Counted from the first letter of the stretch, positions 25,040 to 37,310 are shown. The stretch is DNA of 64,000 nucleotides from Tetrapyrgos nigripes (GCA_013368315.1 JAACJM010000146.1:148703-212702), one strand, 5' to 3'. Notes: generated by a model not told the origin, from the letters alone. Program-made: numbers and translations.

Positions 25040-25235
25040 GTACATCAGCAAAAATACAAGTCGACTTTTCCGGACTTAAGAGACTTTTTCGAGTCTTATC
25101 GCCACTGTTCGTACCTTTTTCAGGAGAGGTCTTTTTTCAGACTTTTTTGGGAGTACTTTTTTTGGGTTTTGACTTACCAAAGGACTTTTTTGGGACTTTC
25201 TACTTACTGGAAGACTTTTTGTTACCCATGCTACT
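25040..25235. repeat. Irregular GACTTTTT-rich segment
   Basis: The word GACTTTT (or TCTTTTTT) recurs about ten times in some 200 bp, often as AGACTTTTT or GGACTTTTTTGGG, with no fixed period. It lies between the two minus-strand genes. It may be a slipped simple repeat or a promoter-like T-rich tract. Confidence 0.4.
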
Positions 25236-25263
25236 TCTGATGACTTTTACATACATGAACTTA

Positions 25264-25772
25264 TTACGCCGACATCAATTTTCTGCCCAGATTGAAAAAT
25301 TCACGATAATCCTCCAACTGCTGTTCCAGCCTCTTCACGCGACGTTGACACTTTAGGAGTTTCGCTTCAAGCTCACGAGAGGCTTCCCGAGCTGCATCTC
25401 GTTCTGAGATAGCACTGTTCTTCTCTCGCATGACAATCTCCAGCTCCCTCTTTTCTGCATCCCATTTATGGCATCCTACAGCTAACGGCTCACTCTCACT
25501 CTCAGACTCTGTTTCAGATTCTGTCTCTGAGTTGTGTCGTCTTGACGGCCTGCAAATGAAGGTGTCAGTGTCAAAGATCATAGCCAACACAATTCTGAGA
25601 CACACGCGAGAGTATTTTTCGGCTTTGGCGTGTATTCAGGAATATGCAATTTTGGAGTGGAAGAGTGAATTGGACTGGGAGTCAGGCGGCGAAATTCTGC
25701 CAGCTGTTGACTAAAACTCGGACTGTTGTGACCTAACCTGAGCAGCGGCATCAGAAACTGGGTATGGGTCAT
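25264..25772 (-). CDS. Small coiled-coil protein, hypothetical
   Basis: Two exons. The first starts MTHTQFLMPLLRLGHNSP (25772) and ends KPKNTLA; an intron of about 60 bp (donor GTGTGT, acceptor TTTGCAG) leads into PSRRHNSETESETESESE, then a heptad-like region (KRELEIVMREKNSAISERDA; EASRELEAKLLKCQRRVKRL) ending FFNLGRKLMSA at 25264. The frame is conserved across the intron. The alternation of Ser/Glu-rich linker and coiled coil suggests a dimerising, possibly nuclear protein, but no family is recognised. It resembles the small gene at 35167-35646 in size and architecture. Confidence 0.5.
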
Positions 25773-26110
25773 TAACAGGATAAAAATTTACGGAGACCCC
25801 GGAGGAATTTTTAGCCCAGCTCGCTCAATCCAAGGCATCTGGAAAGACTGAAATCGACGCCGCTGACATCGCTGGCACTGGGGCAACCGTGGAAGGGAGT
25901 ATAGACGGTACCTCACAGGGAGAGGTCACTACGTCTACAGGCACAAGCGCTAGGAATGACATCATTGACGACGTCGTCATGAATTCAGCGGATGGCGAGG
26001 GTCTTGGTAATATTAGTGGTGAGGGCGAGGAAGAGGGAGACGAAGAGGAAGACGAAGAGGAGCAAGATGAGGGAAGTATGCAGCTGAAGGCTGTCACTTC
26101 CGAGTTCTGA
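25770..26110 (+). CDS. Acidic C-terminal tail fragment, hypothetical
   Basis: An open stretch reads TPEEFLAQLAQSKASGKTEI, DAADIAGTGATVEG and then a long Glu/Asp/Gly-rich tail ending QLKAVTSEF. It looks like the end of a larger protein whose upstream part is not present here. Low confidence: acidic simple sequence can stay open by chance. Confidence 0.25.
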
Positions 26111-26932
26111 GCCTGTCGTGTTTAAACGGTGCGTAGCTTCTGAGATACTATACAGTACTCAGTTTACTGATTCTTACTCCAGAATGGCGAAATGCTCTGA
26201 GCAGTGTTGTCAAGCTCATTACACAGGCCGCTTTCAGCCGCACCCGTATGCGAAGGGCACCCACTTTCCGACATCCATCGTAGCTCTAGAAGACACTTTA
26301 CATTACTTTCCATTACTATCACATCGCTTTTCGAGAGTTTAATGACTTCAACAGATAAGGTGGAAAGCAGTCGTTAGCCAGGAGAATCAAAAAAAAGAAC
26401 TCATGGTTCTGACATGGGATTGACGGTACCAACAAGGTTGACCACGACGGGTGATGGAGCCGTCCATGAGGTCATCGGAGATGAGGACAGATTGAGGCAT
26501 TGTTGTAAGCAGGCTTGCAATGGGCTGATATAGTAGGATATATCTGTACAAAAATGTATTTTCGTACGCCTTTCTGTCGAGCGGATATTTTTGTATCTTG
26601 GCGTGTGGGGTAATAGAAGTTTCAGATCTCGAGATCCAATTCCAAATTGGGTGAGTTGAGTCAAAATACAGTGCGGTAAAGAAAGAAAGACTTCCGATTG
26701 CAGACCGGGTTGAGACCGGGGCCTAAGTATGTTTAGCACTTCCTCTTCAGGCGAGTTGAGCCAATGTAACAGTGGGCTATACTTACTTACTGATCTCAAT
26801 ATCAAGTACTTATTCATTTCCACACGCTGTAAGTACTTTTAAACACTTTGATGTACCTATCCTTGACTATCATTACCCTTCCACACCTTGACTTGACGTG
26901 TTACCCAAGCATTGTCTTTGTCCTTCTTCATC
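26111..26932. other. Intergenic, no supported gene
   Basis: No convincing coding signal. The 26760-26880 part immediately precedes the Plavaka gene and should contain its promoter and perhaps its terminal inverted repeat; I could not find a matching partner downstream of 31385 by eye. Confidence 0.5.
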
Positions 26933-29900
26933 ATGGACTTCAAATGTGATGGCTGTGGACGCAGCAACTTCAAGAGTCGTGCTGGCTACACCAATCATAT
27001 CAATTCGTGTGCCAAAGCAGGACAGAACCGGGTGGCCACTGCAAAAGCTGTACATGCCAAGAGACGTGACAGAGCCCCTGCAGAGAGCTCTCGGATGGCC
27101 TTGAAACGTTCCCATAGGCATTTGAGAGAGGAGGAATCAGCAGATGTAAGTACCATGCCTTCCTTCATTGTGTTTCCGGAATGCTACACAGGTTTCTAGC
27201 CTGGACAATCCAGTGGACTGAGTCATCAAAGTGACAATGAGATCCAACCAATCACAATGGAATTGCAACTATCTAATGTGTGTTAAATTATACTATTTAG
27301 TACTATGTATTTTATTCTTACTGTTTTATCTGAATAGGATTTGCTACAAGAGCCTCAATTAGAACAGGATATACCTATGGACCAGCTGTCTGAACAAGTA
27401 TGTTTTTTTTTTTGGCTACAAGTTCTCCTATTCAGTCTGATACACCCCAGAATGCACCCCCTGCTCACAGGCGGCAACCTCCAAGAGACTGTAAGGACCC
27501 AATCCCTGCCCAAAATCCTGCACCAATTATTCGTCAATTGCCACCACCTCTCCTTTCTTCAGCTCATACTCCATATCTACCACCACCAAGTCCTCTTCCT
27601 GCAAATTCTTCTGCTACAATGGGAGATGATGCATGTATGCGCTCTCCAACTCCTCCCTTCCCAGACGATCCACTAGATGTTCTTCCAAGGGCAGATCCAG
27701 AGTCAGACGAAGGGAAACATGTAACTGATGTGGATGAGTTTGGTTTGTATCTGTGTGTACGATGAACCACCATCCCTGGATCCTATGGAAAATGTCAACC
27801 TAGAAAACATCACAGACTCACCATTGCTAGTCAACACATCAGAGTCGAGATCACCTATTGCTAGTTTTGGTTCCAGTGTTGACGCCATCATATCTGACCC
27901 ATCTTCCATCTCCAAATCCACTGCTATTCCATTCTCAAACATATCTACCTTCCGCCTCATGAAATGGTTCTATGAGATGAAGGACAAGTCTCTTTCCAGC
28001 CTGAATGACCTAGTGCACACAGTTATCCAGCCTCGTGGTCCCAATGGCTTTCGACAGGAGCATTTTGACAACTTTGATGCTGGTCGGGAAGGTGCTCACA
28101 TGGACAAGTATTTTGCTGCCAAGAATGCAGATGCAGAAGAACATCCACTTCCTTTTAATGCTGCTGATGGATGGAAGAAGAGCTCAGTCAACATTCGACT
28201 CCCTCGTGCTGGTAAACCTTCAACTGAGCAGATGACAGTGGAGGGAGTTTGGCATAGAGATGTTGGTCAAGTTGTGAAGGCTTCATTTCAGGACAAGGCA
28301 TCTCTTGACTTCCATATGAAGCCATACAAACAGATGTGGAGACCATCACCAGAAGAACCACCTATGCGTGTTCATGGTGAGGTATTCTGGACTGACCGCA
28401 TGCTGGAGATGGATAGGAACCTTCCAAGAATTGAGGGCTGCAACCTGGAGAGAGTGGCTGCTACAGTCATGCTCTGGTCAGATTCCACACATTTGACCAG
28501 TTTTGGCTCTCACAAGATGTGGCCAGTTTATATGTTTCTGGGAAACCTCTCAATGTATATCCGTTCCCGATCAAGCTCCCACTCTGTTCATCACATTGCA
28601 TATGTCCCAAGTGTAAGTTGTATGATTCCATGTATATTCATTTTACTTATTGTGATTTAGCTACCAGCTCGCTTTCAGGACCTCTATCGGCAAATTTTTG
28701 ACACTGCTGCGTCTAGTGCTGAGATGACTCACTGTCGACGAGAACTCATGCATGCGGTTCTTGGTCTTATCTTTAATCCCTCATTCCGGGAGGCTTTTCT
28801 CAAAGGCCTTGTTGTTCTATGTTCAGACTCAGTTTTACGTCGGATTTTTCTGCGCCCCTTTTCTTGGTCGGCTGACTATGTTGAAAAGTGAATCTTTTTT
28901 ACTACTTATAAAATCAATAGTCTAATTTCATTACAGGGTCTTGCTTGCAGCAATGATGTTTCTCTCAGAATACCCATGTCCTGGCTGCATGGTTGAGAAA
29001 CGTAATATTCGCAATCTTGGTCAAGTCTATGCTATGCGACGTTTGATCACCAACGCACGGACTGATGATGAGTGGCGCCAAGGCCGGGTAATTGCAGTCC
29101 AGAAGCTCATCTATGAAAAGGGACGGTCAGTTCGGAACGTTGATGTCTTGAATACATTGAAAGAGGGATCCTATGTGCCAACAATGGTACGTTGAGTATT
29201 ATACCTTGATAGCTGGTTTCTCACTAGTGTGCAGAGCCATCTTTCCATCTTTTTCCTACCTCTTGGTGTCAATATGTTTTCCTTGTTTGCAATTGATGTC
29301 TTGCATGATTTTGAATTGGGAAAGTGGAAGGATTTGTTTTTGCATCTTTGTCGGATTCTACAGTCAATTGGAAAGGACCAGTTGGCAGAACTGAATGAAC
29401 GGTAAGTCTTTCATAGTATGTTTCTAAATTTTTCTGATTCACAATTAGTTACCGAGATATTCCTACATTTGGACATGCAACAATTCGTCCATTCAGAGAT
29501 GATGTTTCTGATCTAAAAGGTTTTGCGGCTCGCAACTTTGAGGATCTTCTGCAGGTACTTATATCCAATCTTTAGTTGTAGCTATATTTGTACTGATAAG
29601 TTTATAGATTTGTATGCCACCATTTGAAGGTCTCTTTGGTGAGCGCAAGCATGAGAAGATTATTCAAGATCTACTCTTCGACATGCTTGTCTTCCATGCC
29701 TATGCCAAACTCCGAGTGCATACAGACTCAACAATTGAGAGCTTCAGACTCACAGTTCAGTCTCTTGGTCAGTCACTACGCAGGTTTCAGAGCCAGACAT
29801 GTGCATTTTATTCAAAGACCAAGGAGCTGCCACGTGAGCATGCTTCTCGCACACGAAAAGCCAAGGCAAAGACCAAGGATGGTGGAGTGCTGTCTCCAGA

Positions 29901-31385
29901 AGATTTTGAGATCAGAGGCAAGAGTTTTAGCATGGAAACATACAAGACTCATGCTCTTGGTCATTATCCAGATCACATTGTGATTTTTGGGACTTCTATT
30001 TCCACCAGAGATGTGAGTAAATTACCCTTTCATATGTTACTTATATTGATAAGTTGTCAGGGTGAGAGTGCTCATCGTTTGGTTAAATTCATGTATGGAC
30101 TTGCTAGTAAGCAAGACCATACTGCAAGTATTGCTACAATTGAGCGCCGGCACTTTACTCTCCAACGTCTTGACCAGGGTGTTACAACAACAGCCAAGAA
30201 GCACAAGAACCCTGCTCGCAAACTTCTGACTGCAAAACATGAAGAAATCCTTCCAGCTACAGATCCTACCTTGCGCTATCATGTTGCAGCTTCTCAAAAG
30301 AATTGGACCACTATCCATGATCTCATGTCTTCTGGCCACAATGATCCTGCTTTAACAGTCAGTGTATTTTCTTGTTACATTACCAGATTTAACCATGCCT
30401 TTAGAACTTTAAGCAAGGACTGGAACATCATCTCTTGCAGCGCTTACTTCCAAATGAAGATGAGTTGGATCTTGATACCATAGGTATTGTTAATGATCGC
30501 CTATACCTTCATGACACCATCCGCTTCAATTTTACCAGCTATGAATGCCGTCGAGAACTAGATTCAGTGAATCCCAAACGACATGCAGATATAATGCTGC
30601 TATCAGGGGACACTGAGTCTGATCCTCATCCTTATATCTATGCACGAGTCATTGGCATATACCAAGTCAACATTCGGCATTGGGGTCCAAAATCTACTAG
30701 CATCAAGGTAGAGCGCATGGATGTTCTCTTTGTTCGATGGTTTGAACGGGATCAGTCCTATCGCTGTGGTTTTAATGCAAAGCGGCTGCCACGGTTACAG
30801 TTTCTTCCCAGCACCAATCCTGATGCTTTTGGTTTCATTGATCCAAGTGTAGTTCTACGTGGATGTCATCTTATCCCTGCATTCAATCACGGCTACACCA
30901 CTGAATACCTTGAATATCCTGATTCTGTTGGTCGAGTTCCTCATCTCACCACTGCAGGTCTAGTTCTGGATGAGGCAGACTGGAAATACTACTATGTCTC
31001 AATGTGACTTTTCTCTTGTTTCCTCGTGTATATCATCTAATTAATTTTCAGTGCTGTTGATCGTGATATGTTCATGCGGTATCGTGGGGGTGGTATTGGA
31101 CATACACCAACCAGAGATGCTACTTGTGCATTTGAGGAAGAGGCTCTGGGCCAGAAGTCAAAGGGTAAGGCTGTAGCTGTGGAATCAGAGGAGGAAGATG
31201 AGGAAATGGATACAGAGGAAGAGGTCAGAGTGGAGGACAGTGATAATGAAGCTTCTGGTGATGAGAGCAATGGAGAGGAAGGTCTCTCTGATGAGGATAT
31301 GGAGGCTGATGCTGCAGAAGACTTGGGATGGTATGAGCAGGAAGCTGAATTCTATGGTAATGAGTATGATGATGATTGGGACTGA
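26933..31385 (+). CDS. Plavaka-type (CACTA-related) transposase with N-terminal C2H2-like zinc finger
   Basis: The start is MDFKCDGCGRSNFKSRAGYT followed by NHINSC, a C2H2-like finger. A long Pro/Ser/Asp-rich linker follows, then the core: LMKWFYEMKDKSLSSLNDLV, GVWHRDVGQVVKASFQDKAS, GEVFWTDRMLEMDRNLPR, then LWSDSTHLTSFGSHKMWPVY and MFLGNLSMYIRSRSSSH, which is the Plavaka hallmark region. Further exons give YVEKVLLAAMMFLSEYPCPG, FGHATIRPFRDDVSDLKGFA, MPPFEGLFGERKHEKIIQDL, RFNFTSYECRRELDSVNPKR and DVLFVRWFERDQSYRCGFNA. The C-terminus is very acidic and ends NEYDDDWD. Roughly ten introns of about 50 bp. Exons join without obvious stops, so the gene may be intact. It would mobilise its own element; terminal repeats were not identified. 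Confidence 0.85.
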
Positions 31386-32741
31386 TTGTACTATCTTACT
31401 ATGGCTTGAAGTTCATTTGCCTTCTTGCAATCTTTAATAAGAGCTCAGAATAAATCTGAAATGTTACAAGGAGTAAAATAATTTCCATCCGTTATAAGGT
31501 TGAAAATGATTCCAAATCATATAACAACCATTATTCTTATACATCCTTATAATGTCCAAGAATATAGTGGGACATTTTAAGAGCTTACCAGGACACCCCC
31601 TGTTATTATCAGGGCTTGTAACAACTCAAAATCATTTTGGCCTTCTTACATCTGCCTACAATTCTCCCTCTTAATTTCCATACTTCCAATGCCACATAAT
31701 TTTGGCCCAGTACATTATATGCACAGGTAACATCTCACTAGTATTTTGGTACAATATATTGCCTAAAAGTTTTCAGACATTTTTGTGATGTCAGAGACCG
31801 GCAATAGAAATCTGAATGACTTAACTTAAAGGCCTCGCGTTGTTCCGAGAAAGCCGTGAACGACGTCATGGGTCTCGACCGTGATTCCAGATGAGCGCTT
31901 GACGAGCGCCAACGCACAGGGGTGGGAGTTTGAACCCGTGGAAAAGATCCAGGAGGTCGCTACGACATAAATTAACTCAGCCTAAAGGCCTCGTAACAAT
32001 AAGTACTCTAATGGAGCGGACAATAAACTACAGAAAAACTGCGATATCTGGGGTCTGGCAGGTTATCTGTCTGTTCCAATGTATGTTTATACTTCAGAAT
32101 GGCAGAAGGTACAAGCTATACATGAAAAATTATCTGCTAAATTGGGGCTACATTCATTTTCCAGCTTTTGAAAATTTCAGCCACAACTAGGTGCATGTAG
32201 CATGTGTTGGCTGCCATATCCATATGGCCATGAAAGATACTTATCACTTCAAATATATGTACTTAACATGCACTATTTGTATGCACAGTTGTAGTAAAAA
32301 GATTTGCTTGATGGGTATGGTGGGTCTACTTGTACGGGTACAGATCGACACGCGTCGGCCTTACCTGTGACCCGCTGTGACCCATCACCTGCGTTTTCCC
32401 CCAATTTTTGTGAGTAATTCGTCCCAGGAGGTCCACAGATACGAGACTGCAAAACATATGTTGAATTCCACACATACAGATGGCGTGAGAAAAATACCGG
32501 ATATTACCATTACGGACAGATTTCGTCAATACCAGATGCCCTCCTGGCGTCCTCTTGCATGAAGATTCTGCAAGGATTGATGTACGTACTCATCACAAAA
32601 ATCAGCTCATTCCACCGAAAATGAAGCTTAAGAGGTAATAAGACACGGACGAACACAAAACCTTACATATGCGCCTCAAGGCAATTCTGACTTGACGATA
32701 AACCTCAACCATCTTTGCGCTACTCATTCTGATCTCTCCAA
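31386..32741. other. Intergenic, no supported gene
   Basis: AT-rich 3' flank of the Plavaka gene followed by unremarkable sequence. A short direct repeat (TAAAGGCCTCG at about 31829 and 31985) brackets a segment with a GTTTGAACCC word resembling a pol III B box, but no tRNA fold is visible. Confidence 0.45.
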
Positions 32742-34429
32742 ATGTCATCTAATCCTCCTACCGAAATCCAAGACAGAAGCGACGACAACGATCTCGAATT
32801 GATCAGACTCCCTGCTCCCACCGCAAATCCGGCTTTATTATATGATGTACGTTCCGCACGTATGTCTCAGATTGCCTCATGGCTAATAGCATCATCGTTT
32901 CCGCTGATCTAAGGCACTGAAAAAGTGTCAGCTGCAGATACAAACACTGAAAGATCGCAACACAGAGCTCAGAGCTGCTAACGCCACTCTCACCGCCTCC
33001 CTGCAGACATACGAAAATGGTCCAGGACGAAAGCCTAAGAGCAGGTCCAACATCGACGCTGAACTAAGTGTTTACGAGGCCCGTATCACCAACGTTGGAA
33101 AACAATACTGTCTCATGGTCGAACCATGGATTAACAGCAATCTTTTCCAACGAGAATCTCCTTCGGACACCTCGGGCCCAATTTCGTTCGAACGCTTTGA
33201 GAGTTATGCCACATATCAAGCTGGATCTCTTCTCGAACTTCATCATTATCTTTCCGCATATCCACCTCTATCAAAACTTGCACAGGATGTTCAGGCTTTT
33301 GGGCCACTGGTGCATAAAATCTACTCATATTCATATATACATCTCATTGCTAATTCTTTCACAATCCTAGTTTGTCAAGCATGTCGGCAACGAAAGATCT
33401 CAGTCACTGACGACTCTTCGCCAGGTTGCACCGATCATTTTTGCAGATATTGACCCAAATTTGCACATCTGGAGTGCCAGCGCTGAGTCTGAACGTGGAG
33501 AATCTGATCGCTTCAAGTCCCTTCTCTTTGATCCGATCAGAAAGAAGAATCGTTTCTCTCCCATCTTTTTCCCTGATTGCGACACAAGCAAAACACCATT
33601 TTGGAATGAAATTCAGCCCGCTGTAAGTATACCTCAAGATCCGCGTTGTGTTTTACTTAGTACTTATTGTTGATCATCATTTAGATGATTCGTGTGGCGC
33701 TCTTTGGACTGTCATCAATTAAAAATCCAAAATTCAAGTTTGAAGGCCGACTGGTGGGTATGCAGTGGGGAGTGAAGAATGTTAATGCATCGTTGATTGC
33801 ATGGTCTGGTATAATGGTGCATGCAATAGATGTGTTTCTTTCTCTAAAAACTTACACACAAGTTCTGGCTGCAGTTGAAATTCCTCCTATCCTCGGATCC
33901 TACGTTCTCGGAGAAGGGATCAGCCACTCAAAACAACTATCGAGAGGATTTTTATCTATTCAGGAAGCGCATCGTCGAGAGCGAGCTGGAGGAGGATGGT
34001 TTTGCGAAGGATTTATTTGCGTTTTATGACAAACGCGTGTTTGCGGGACATTCGTTTTCGGTTACAGATAACGATGAGACGGAATTGGAAGGGCTCGTTG
34101 ATGAAGAATTCAACGAGATGGCAGCAATGAGACGACGGATCCAAGCTGGAGCACCTCAATCAAGCATCTCGGCGACGACGCAACGTCCATCTACCACATC
34201 AAATTCCAGCACTATCACACATGCAGAGAATCAGATGGATCCTGTTCAGTCTGGAGTTGCCATCGTATCCGAACCTGGCCCATCTGTCCAATCCCTTCAA
34301 CCCGTCCAATCCGTGGAACCTCGTGCTAGCCGCCGACACATCACACCAAGTGCTGCAGAAGTAGGAACTGAGGTGGCTGATCCGAAACCACGCAGACGTG
34401 GACGTGGAAAGCGAGCCGCAAGGAAATGA
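32742..34429 (+). CDS. Second DUF6698-like protein, divergent
   Basis: The start is MSSNPPTEIQDRSDDNDLEL. Exons give a coiled stretch (CQLQIQTLKDRNTELRAANA), VTNVG-type text with QYCLMVEPWINSNLFQRE, LLELHHYLSAYPPLSKLAQD, LTTLRQVAPIIFADIDPNLH, MIRVALFGLSSIKNPKF, MQWGVKNVNASLIAWSGIM joined to LKFLLSSDPTFSEKGSATQN, and FAFYDKRVFAGHSF, then a disordered tail ending in a basic GRGKRAARK. The block G...V....IA......RF/KFLLSS.P.F parallels G...ITP..IA......RFALSS of the DUF6698-type gene at 22766-24712, and the overall plan is shared. About four introns, with the frame kept through all. Probably expressed and nuclear (inference from the basic tail). Function unknown. Confidence 0.55.
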
Positions 34430-34649
34430 ATGTCAACATCATCTTGATCTCCACTGTAAGTAATAACATACACTGACTACTGTCTACTAGTACTTCTTGC
34501 TGCATACTATGACAACGAACATGTATATATTAAACTATAAGAGAAATAGTAAGTCTACATGAGTCTTTGAGTGCACTAGGGGAAGCGGTGTGGAAGCAGC
34601 ACTGAGTATAGCGGGCGCGAAAAGCTCTATATGAAGAACTACATCCCCA

Positions 34650-34934
34650 TCATTTATAACGGCCCAATGGTAAAATAGAACGCAAGGATTGGGATCGGCC
34701 TTCAAAGTCGGCGGTTTTGATACAATAAGTAACTTGCTGTTTACCTTGGGTGTGAACGGGAATGTCGCGTTGCAAGACTAGTAATTCATTTGAAGATAAC
34801 GCGTCGAAAGAAATGTTGACGTCTGAGATGTCAGATAACTCAGATTCGGAAAGCTTAGACGATAAAAATTGAGATAGCACAGCACGCATGTAGTAGTCAA
34901 AAAAATCATCTCCAAATGAACGCCGCAAAGACAA
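34650..34934 (-). CDS. Hypothetical ORF, weak
   Basis: The frame reads MSLRRSFGDDFFDYYMRAVL, SESELSDISDVNISFDA and LQRDIPVHTQGKQQVTYCIK, ending ILPLGRYK. Its amino-acid composition is plausible for a real exon, and upstream minus-strand sequence to about 35160 may hold more exons. No family recognised. Confidence 0.3.
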   Translation of the reverse strand: MSLRRSFGDDFFDYYMRAVLSQFLSSKLSESELSDISDVNISFDALSSNELLVLQRDIPVHTQGKQQVTYCIKTADFEGRSQSLRSILPLGRYK

Positions 34935-35166
34935 GATCCTGAATGATAAACATTCTCAAAGACGAGAGGGCCATCGGAGGGGAGAATACCAGCAAGCATA
35001 AGTTTTGGAACCAACAAGAACGCATACTGTCTTCGAGGGAGAGGGAAGTAACGAAGACCTGTACAAAACTCGGCCCCAAAGAAAACCTATGTAACATAGA
35101 TAACAACGCTGATGATATTGCTATAATACTGCCTAAGTTTTGCTGCAAGGATATACTCACAGTGAC

Positions 35167-35646
35167 TCAGTCACTGTCTGGATGATGTGTATGGATCGCA
35201 TCAAAGAGTTTGTCCGTTATCTCCTGCTGTGCGAGAATAGTCTCTCCAACCATCTCCATTAGTTTCCCTAGCATTTCGCTGTTGCGCTTATCTCTCTCCT
35301 TCACGAACTCCAGCAACTCCCTCAGCTCAGTGCTATTACTTCTGCGGCGTCGCTTGCGATGTCGGGGTTTGGTGAAATGGGTGGTCTCGCAAAAGGCGCT
35401 GGACAAAGAGTCGATATTAGATTCGCTGGTAGGAGAGTCTTTGAGATAATCATCCTTCTTGTTGGTGACGGAACTTTTGCCTATAGCTTCACCGGAAGCT
35501 TGCTCTTCTTTCTGTAGAAGAAATTTAGCAAATCAGCGACAAGTCAAACAAGGAAATATGAAGTATACCGGTTGCTTCCATCCCTCCTGATTCGGAGGGA
35601 AGGGAATGGAAGTGGACTGAGAGCTGGGTGTGTCGGGATAGGGCAT
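35167..35646 (-). CDS. Small basic coiled-coil protein, hypothetical
   Basis: Exon 1 (35646-35569) encodes 26 residues starting MPYPDTPSSQSTSIPFP. The intron at 35512-35568 has donor GTATAC and acceptor CTACAG. Exon 2 (35511-35167) gives a Lys/Ser/Asp-rich stretch, a strong basic cluster KPRHRKRRRRSNS that looks like a nuclear signal, and a helix with heptad spacing (ELRELLEFVKERDKRNSEML; KLMEMVGETILAQQEITDKL) ending HHPDSD. About 140 residues. It is transcribed away from the gene at 35817 with a 170-bp shared upstream region, so the two may share a promoter. No family recognised. Confidence 0.5.
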
Positions 35647-35760
35647 GTGCGTTTGGTGAACAACTGGAACCAAACACCACGAGCTCATGGCATGAGTTTG
35701 GCCCTGTTGATGCCTTGAGGTCCGACCCGGCTATGAGATTTAAACTCCTCCCTGTTGACG

Positions 35761-35768
35761 TATAAATA
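35761..35768 (+). promoter_or_regulatory. TATA-like box of the cysteine-rich gene
   Basis: TATAAATA lies 49 bp upstream of the ATG at 35817, followed by a CT-rich tract (CCTTCCTTTCCTTCC) of the kind that surrounds fungal transcription starts. Confidence 0.45.
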
Positions 35769-35816
35769 GGTAAATTCCCATCCTTCCTTTCCTTCCTTCC
35801 TTGTGGCTATTTCGTG

Positions 35817-37310
35817 ATGTTCTTCATCGAGTAGGTAGCCAAATTTTTTTTTTGTCCTGTCACTTACATTCTGCCAGGTGCCCTTGCTGCTCGGAAGAGA
35901 TGGCACTGAACCTCCTCGCCACCCACCTTGCAATACATGATGCTGATACCAGCATCACTTTAACCCTTGCTGGTGAGTTTTTTTGACTGATTACTCCTTC
36001 GAAATCCTCATAATTCTTTCAGGTGAAGCCTTCTGGTGCCGCACAACTGAGACTGGCATAGCTTGCCCTTTCATGGACGATACTGGCTGCCCCCAGGCAT
36101 TTCCAACTGTCCTTGCAGTCTATGAGCACGCTTCTGGGAAGGATCATAGAGAGGATGTCGAGGTGTGTTCCCTTTCACCTTCTTTCCCATCAATTAACGC
36201 AAGTTTCATTATTTAGCACATATACCACAATAGTGGACGAATAATGCACTACCGTCCAGACGCTTTGCATGTGATTCGACATCGCCCAACAGTGCGTTTG
36301 CCTTTATCTACCCTTCATATTGTTACTCACTTCATTCTAGCCCCCGACCATCAGGACTTACAGGGGGATGCCAGCATCCAACACCCGATCCCGATCTGCA
36401 TCTCCTACGCCAAGGTCGACCAGTAGTCTGAAGACTCGTCCCAGATCACCCACCCCTCGTCCCGGGCTGACTCCACTGAGTCCACCGGCACCAGTGATCA
36501 ACCCTGCTACTCAAGAATCCATGTCCGCTGCCATTCCTCCTCGCCCACCAGCTCCCATCGCATATGCCCAACACCTTGACAAACCTACTGACAAAGTCAA
36601 AACTTACAACGGTATCGAATACCGAAAGCTTCGAGCGGACCCTGCCATTCTTCAGATCCGTATCCCCCATACATTTTGTGGGGACCATGGACAAGTCGAT
36701 GGGATCCACAAATATGTTGCCTTTTGGGCTAAGAAACACCAAGGCGTCTGCATTTTCCATTTAATCGCACCAGTAGCAGTTGGTGACCGACATAGGCTGC
36801 TCATCACATGTGGAGGACCCTTGGGTACAGCGGAATGCCACTACTATGCGGTATTCAAGAACGTCCTCGGATACCCCTATGGGGTTTGCTATCGGTGCGG
36901 AACACCTATGCGGAGTGCACCAGTGTTTCAGCACGAAGTCGCCTGCACTGATAACGCTCGGGAAGGCTACGAAAATATATTTCGAGGCGTGCCCTACATT
37001 GTCTGGAGGGTAGAGTCCCTTCGCGCGTTGGTGTTTACATATCTGGGGATCCGTCACCATGTCCATGCATTCGTGTCCACAGTGGATTATGCGCGATGGC
37101 TCAGCCAGCCTTTTGATCCAAATGCAGGTCGAGTCTTGTCCAATATGATGCTCATTGTCTTTGCATTTGCGAAACTCTTGGAAGGTGGCCGCATTCCGTG
37201 TCAGTCGTACCGTTTGGATGGTGGGTAATTTTGTGTTTGATGCCTTAATTCAAAGCTAACTTAGCTCTTTGCCAGATCCCGAACCACCTCTCATTTCGAT
37301 ACCTCAGTAA
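35817..37310 (+). CDS. Cysteine/histidine-rich protein of unknown function
   Basis: Start MFFIE, joined by a 43-bp intron to CPCCSEEMALNLLATHLAIH, a CX2C...HX3H zinc-binding pattern. Later exons give WCRTTETGIACPFMDDTGC, a second possible metal site, a Ser/Pro/Arg-rich disordered linker (ASNTRSRSASPTPRSTSS), then a globular region (KTYNGIEYRKLRADPAILQI; HKYVAFWAKKHQGVCIFHLI; YGVCYRCGTPMRSAPVF then HEVACTD; FVSTVDYARWLSQPF), ending PEPPLISIPQ at 37310. Five or so introns of 45-60 bp, all in frame, and no stops. A CX2C...HX3C site in the second half suggests another zinc-binding unit. I do not recognise the family; a lineage-specific nucleic-acid-binding protein is a guess. Confidence 0.6.

Noticed and set aside
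22059..31617. AAGCCCTGATA at 22059 and its reverse complement at 31607 as terminal repeats of one 9.5-kb Plavaka element carrying cargo genes
   Set aside because: Only 11 bp match, and many such pairs are expected by chance in 64 kb; the flanking bases do not align.
31829..31995. tRNA or tRNA-derived SINE with a B-box-like GTTTGAACCC
   Set aside because: No A box, acceptor stem or cloverleaf can be drawn; the flanking TAAAGGCCTCG repeat is short.
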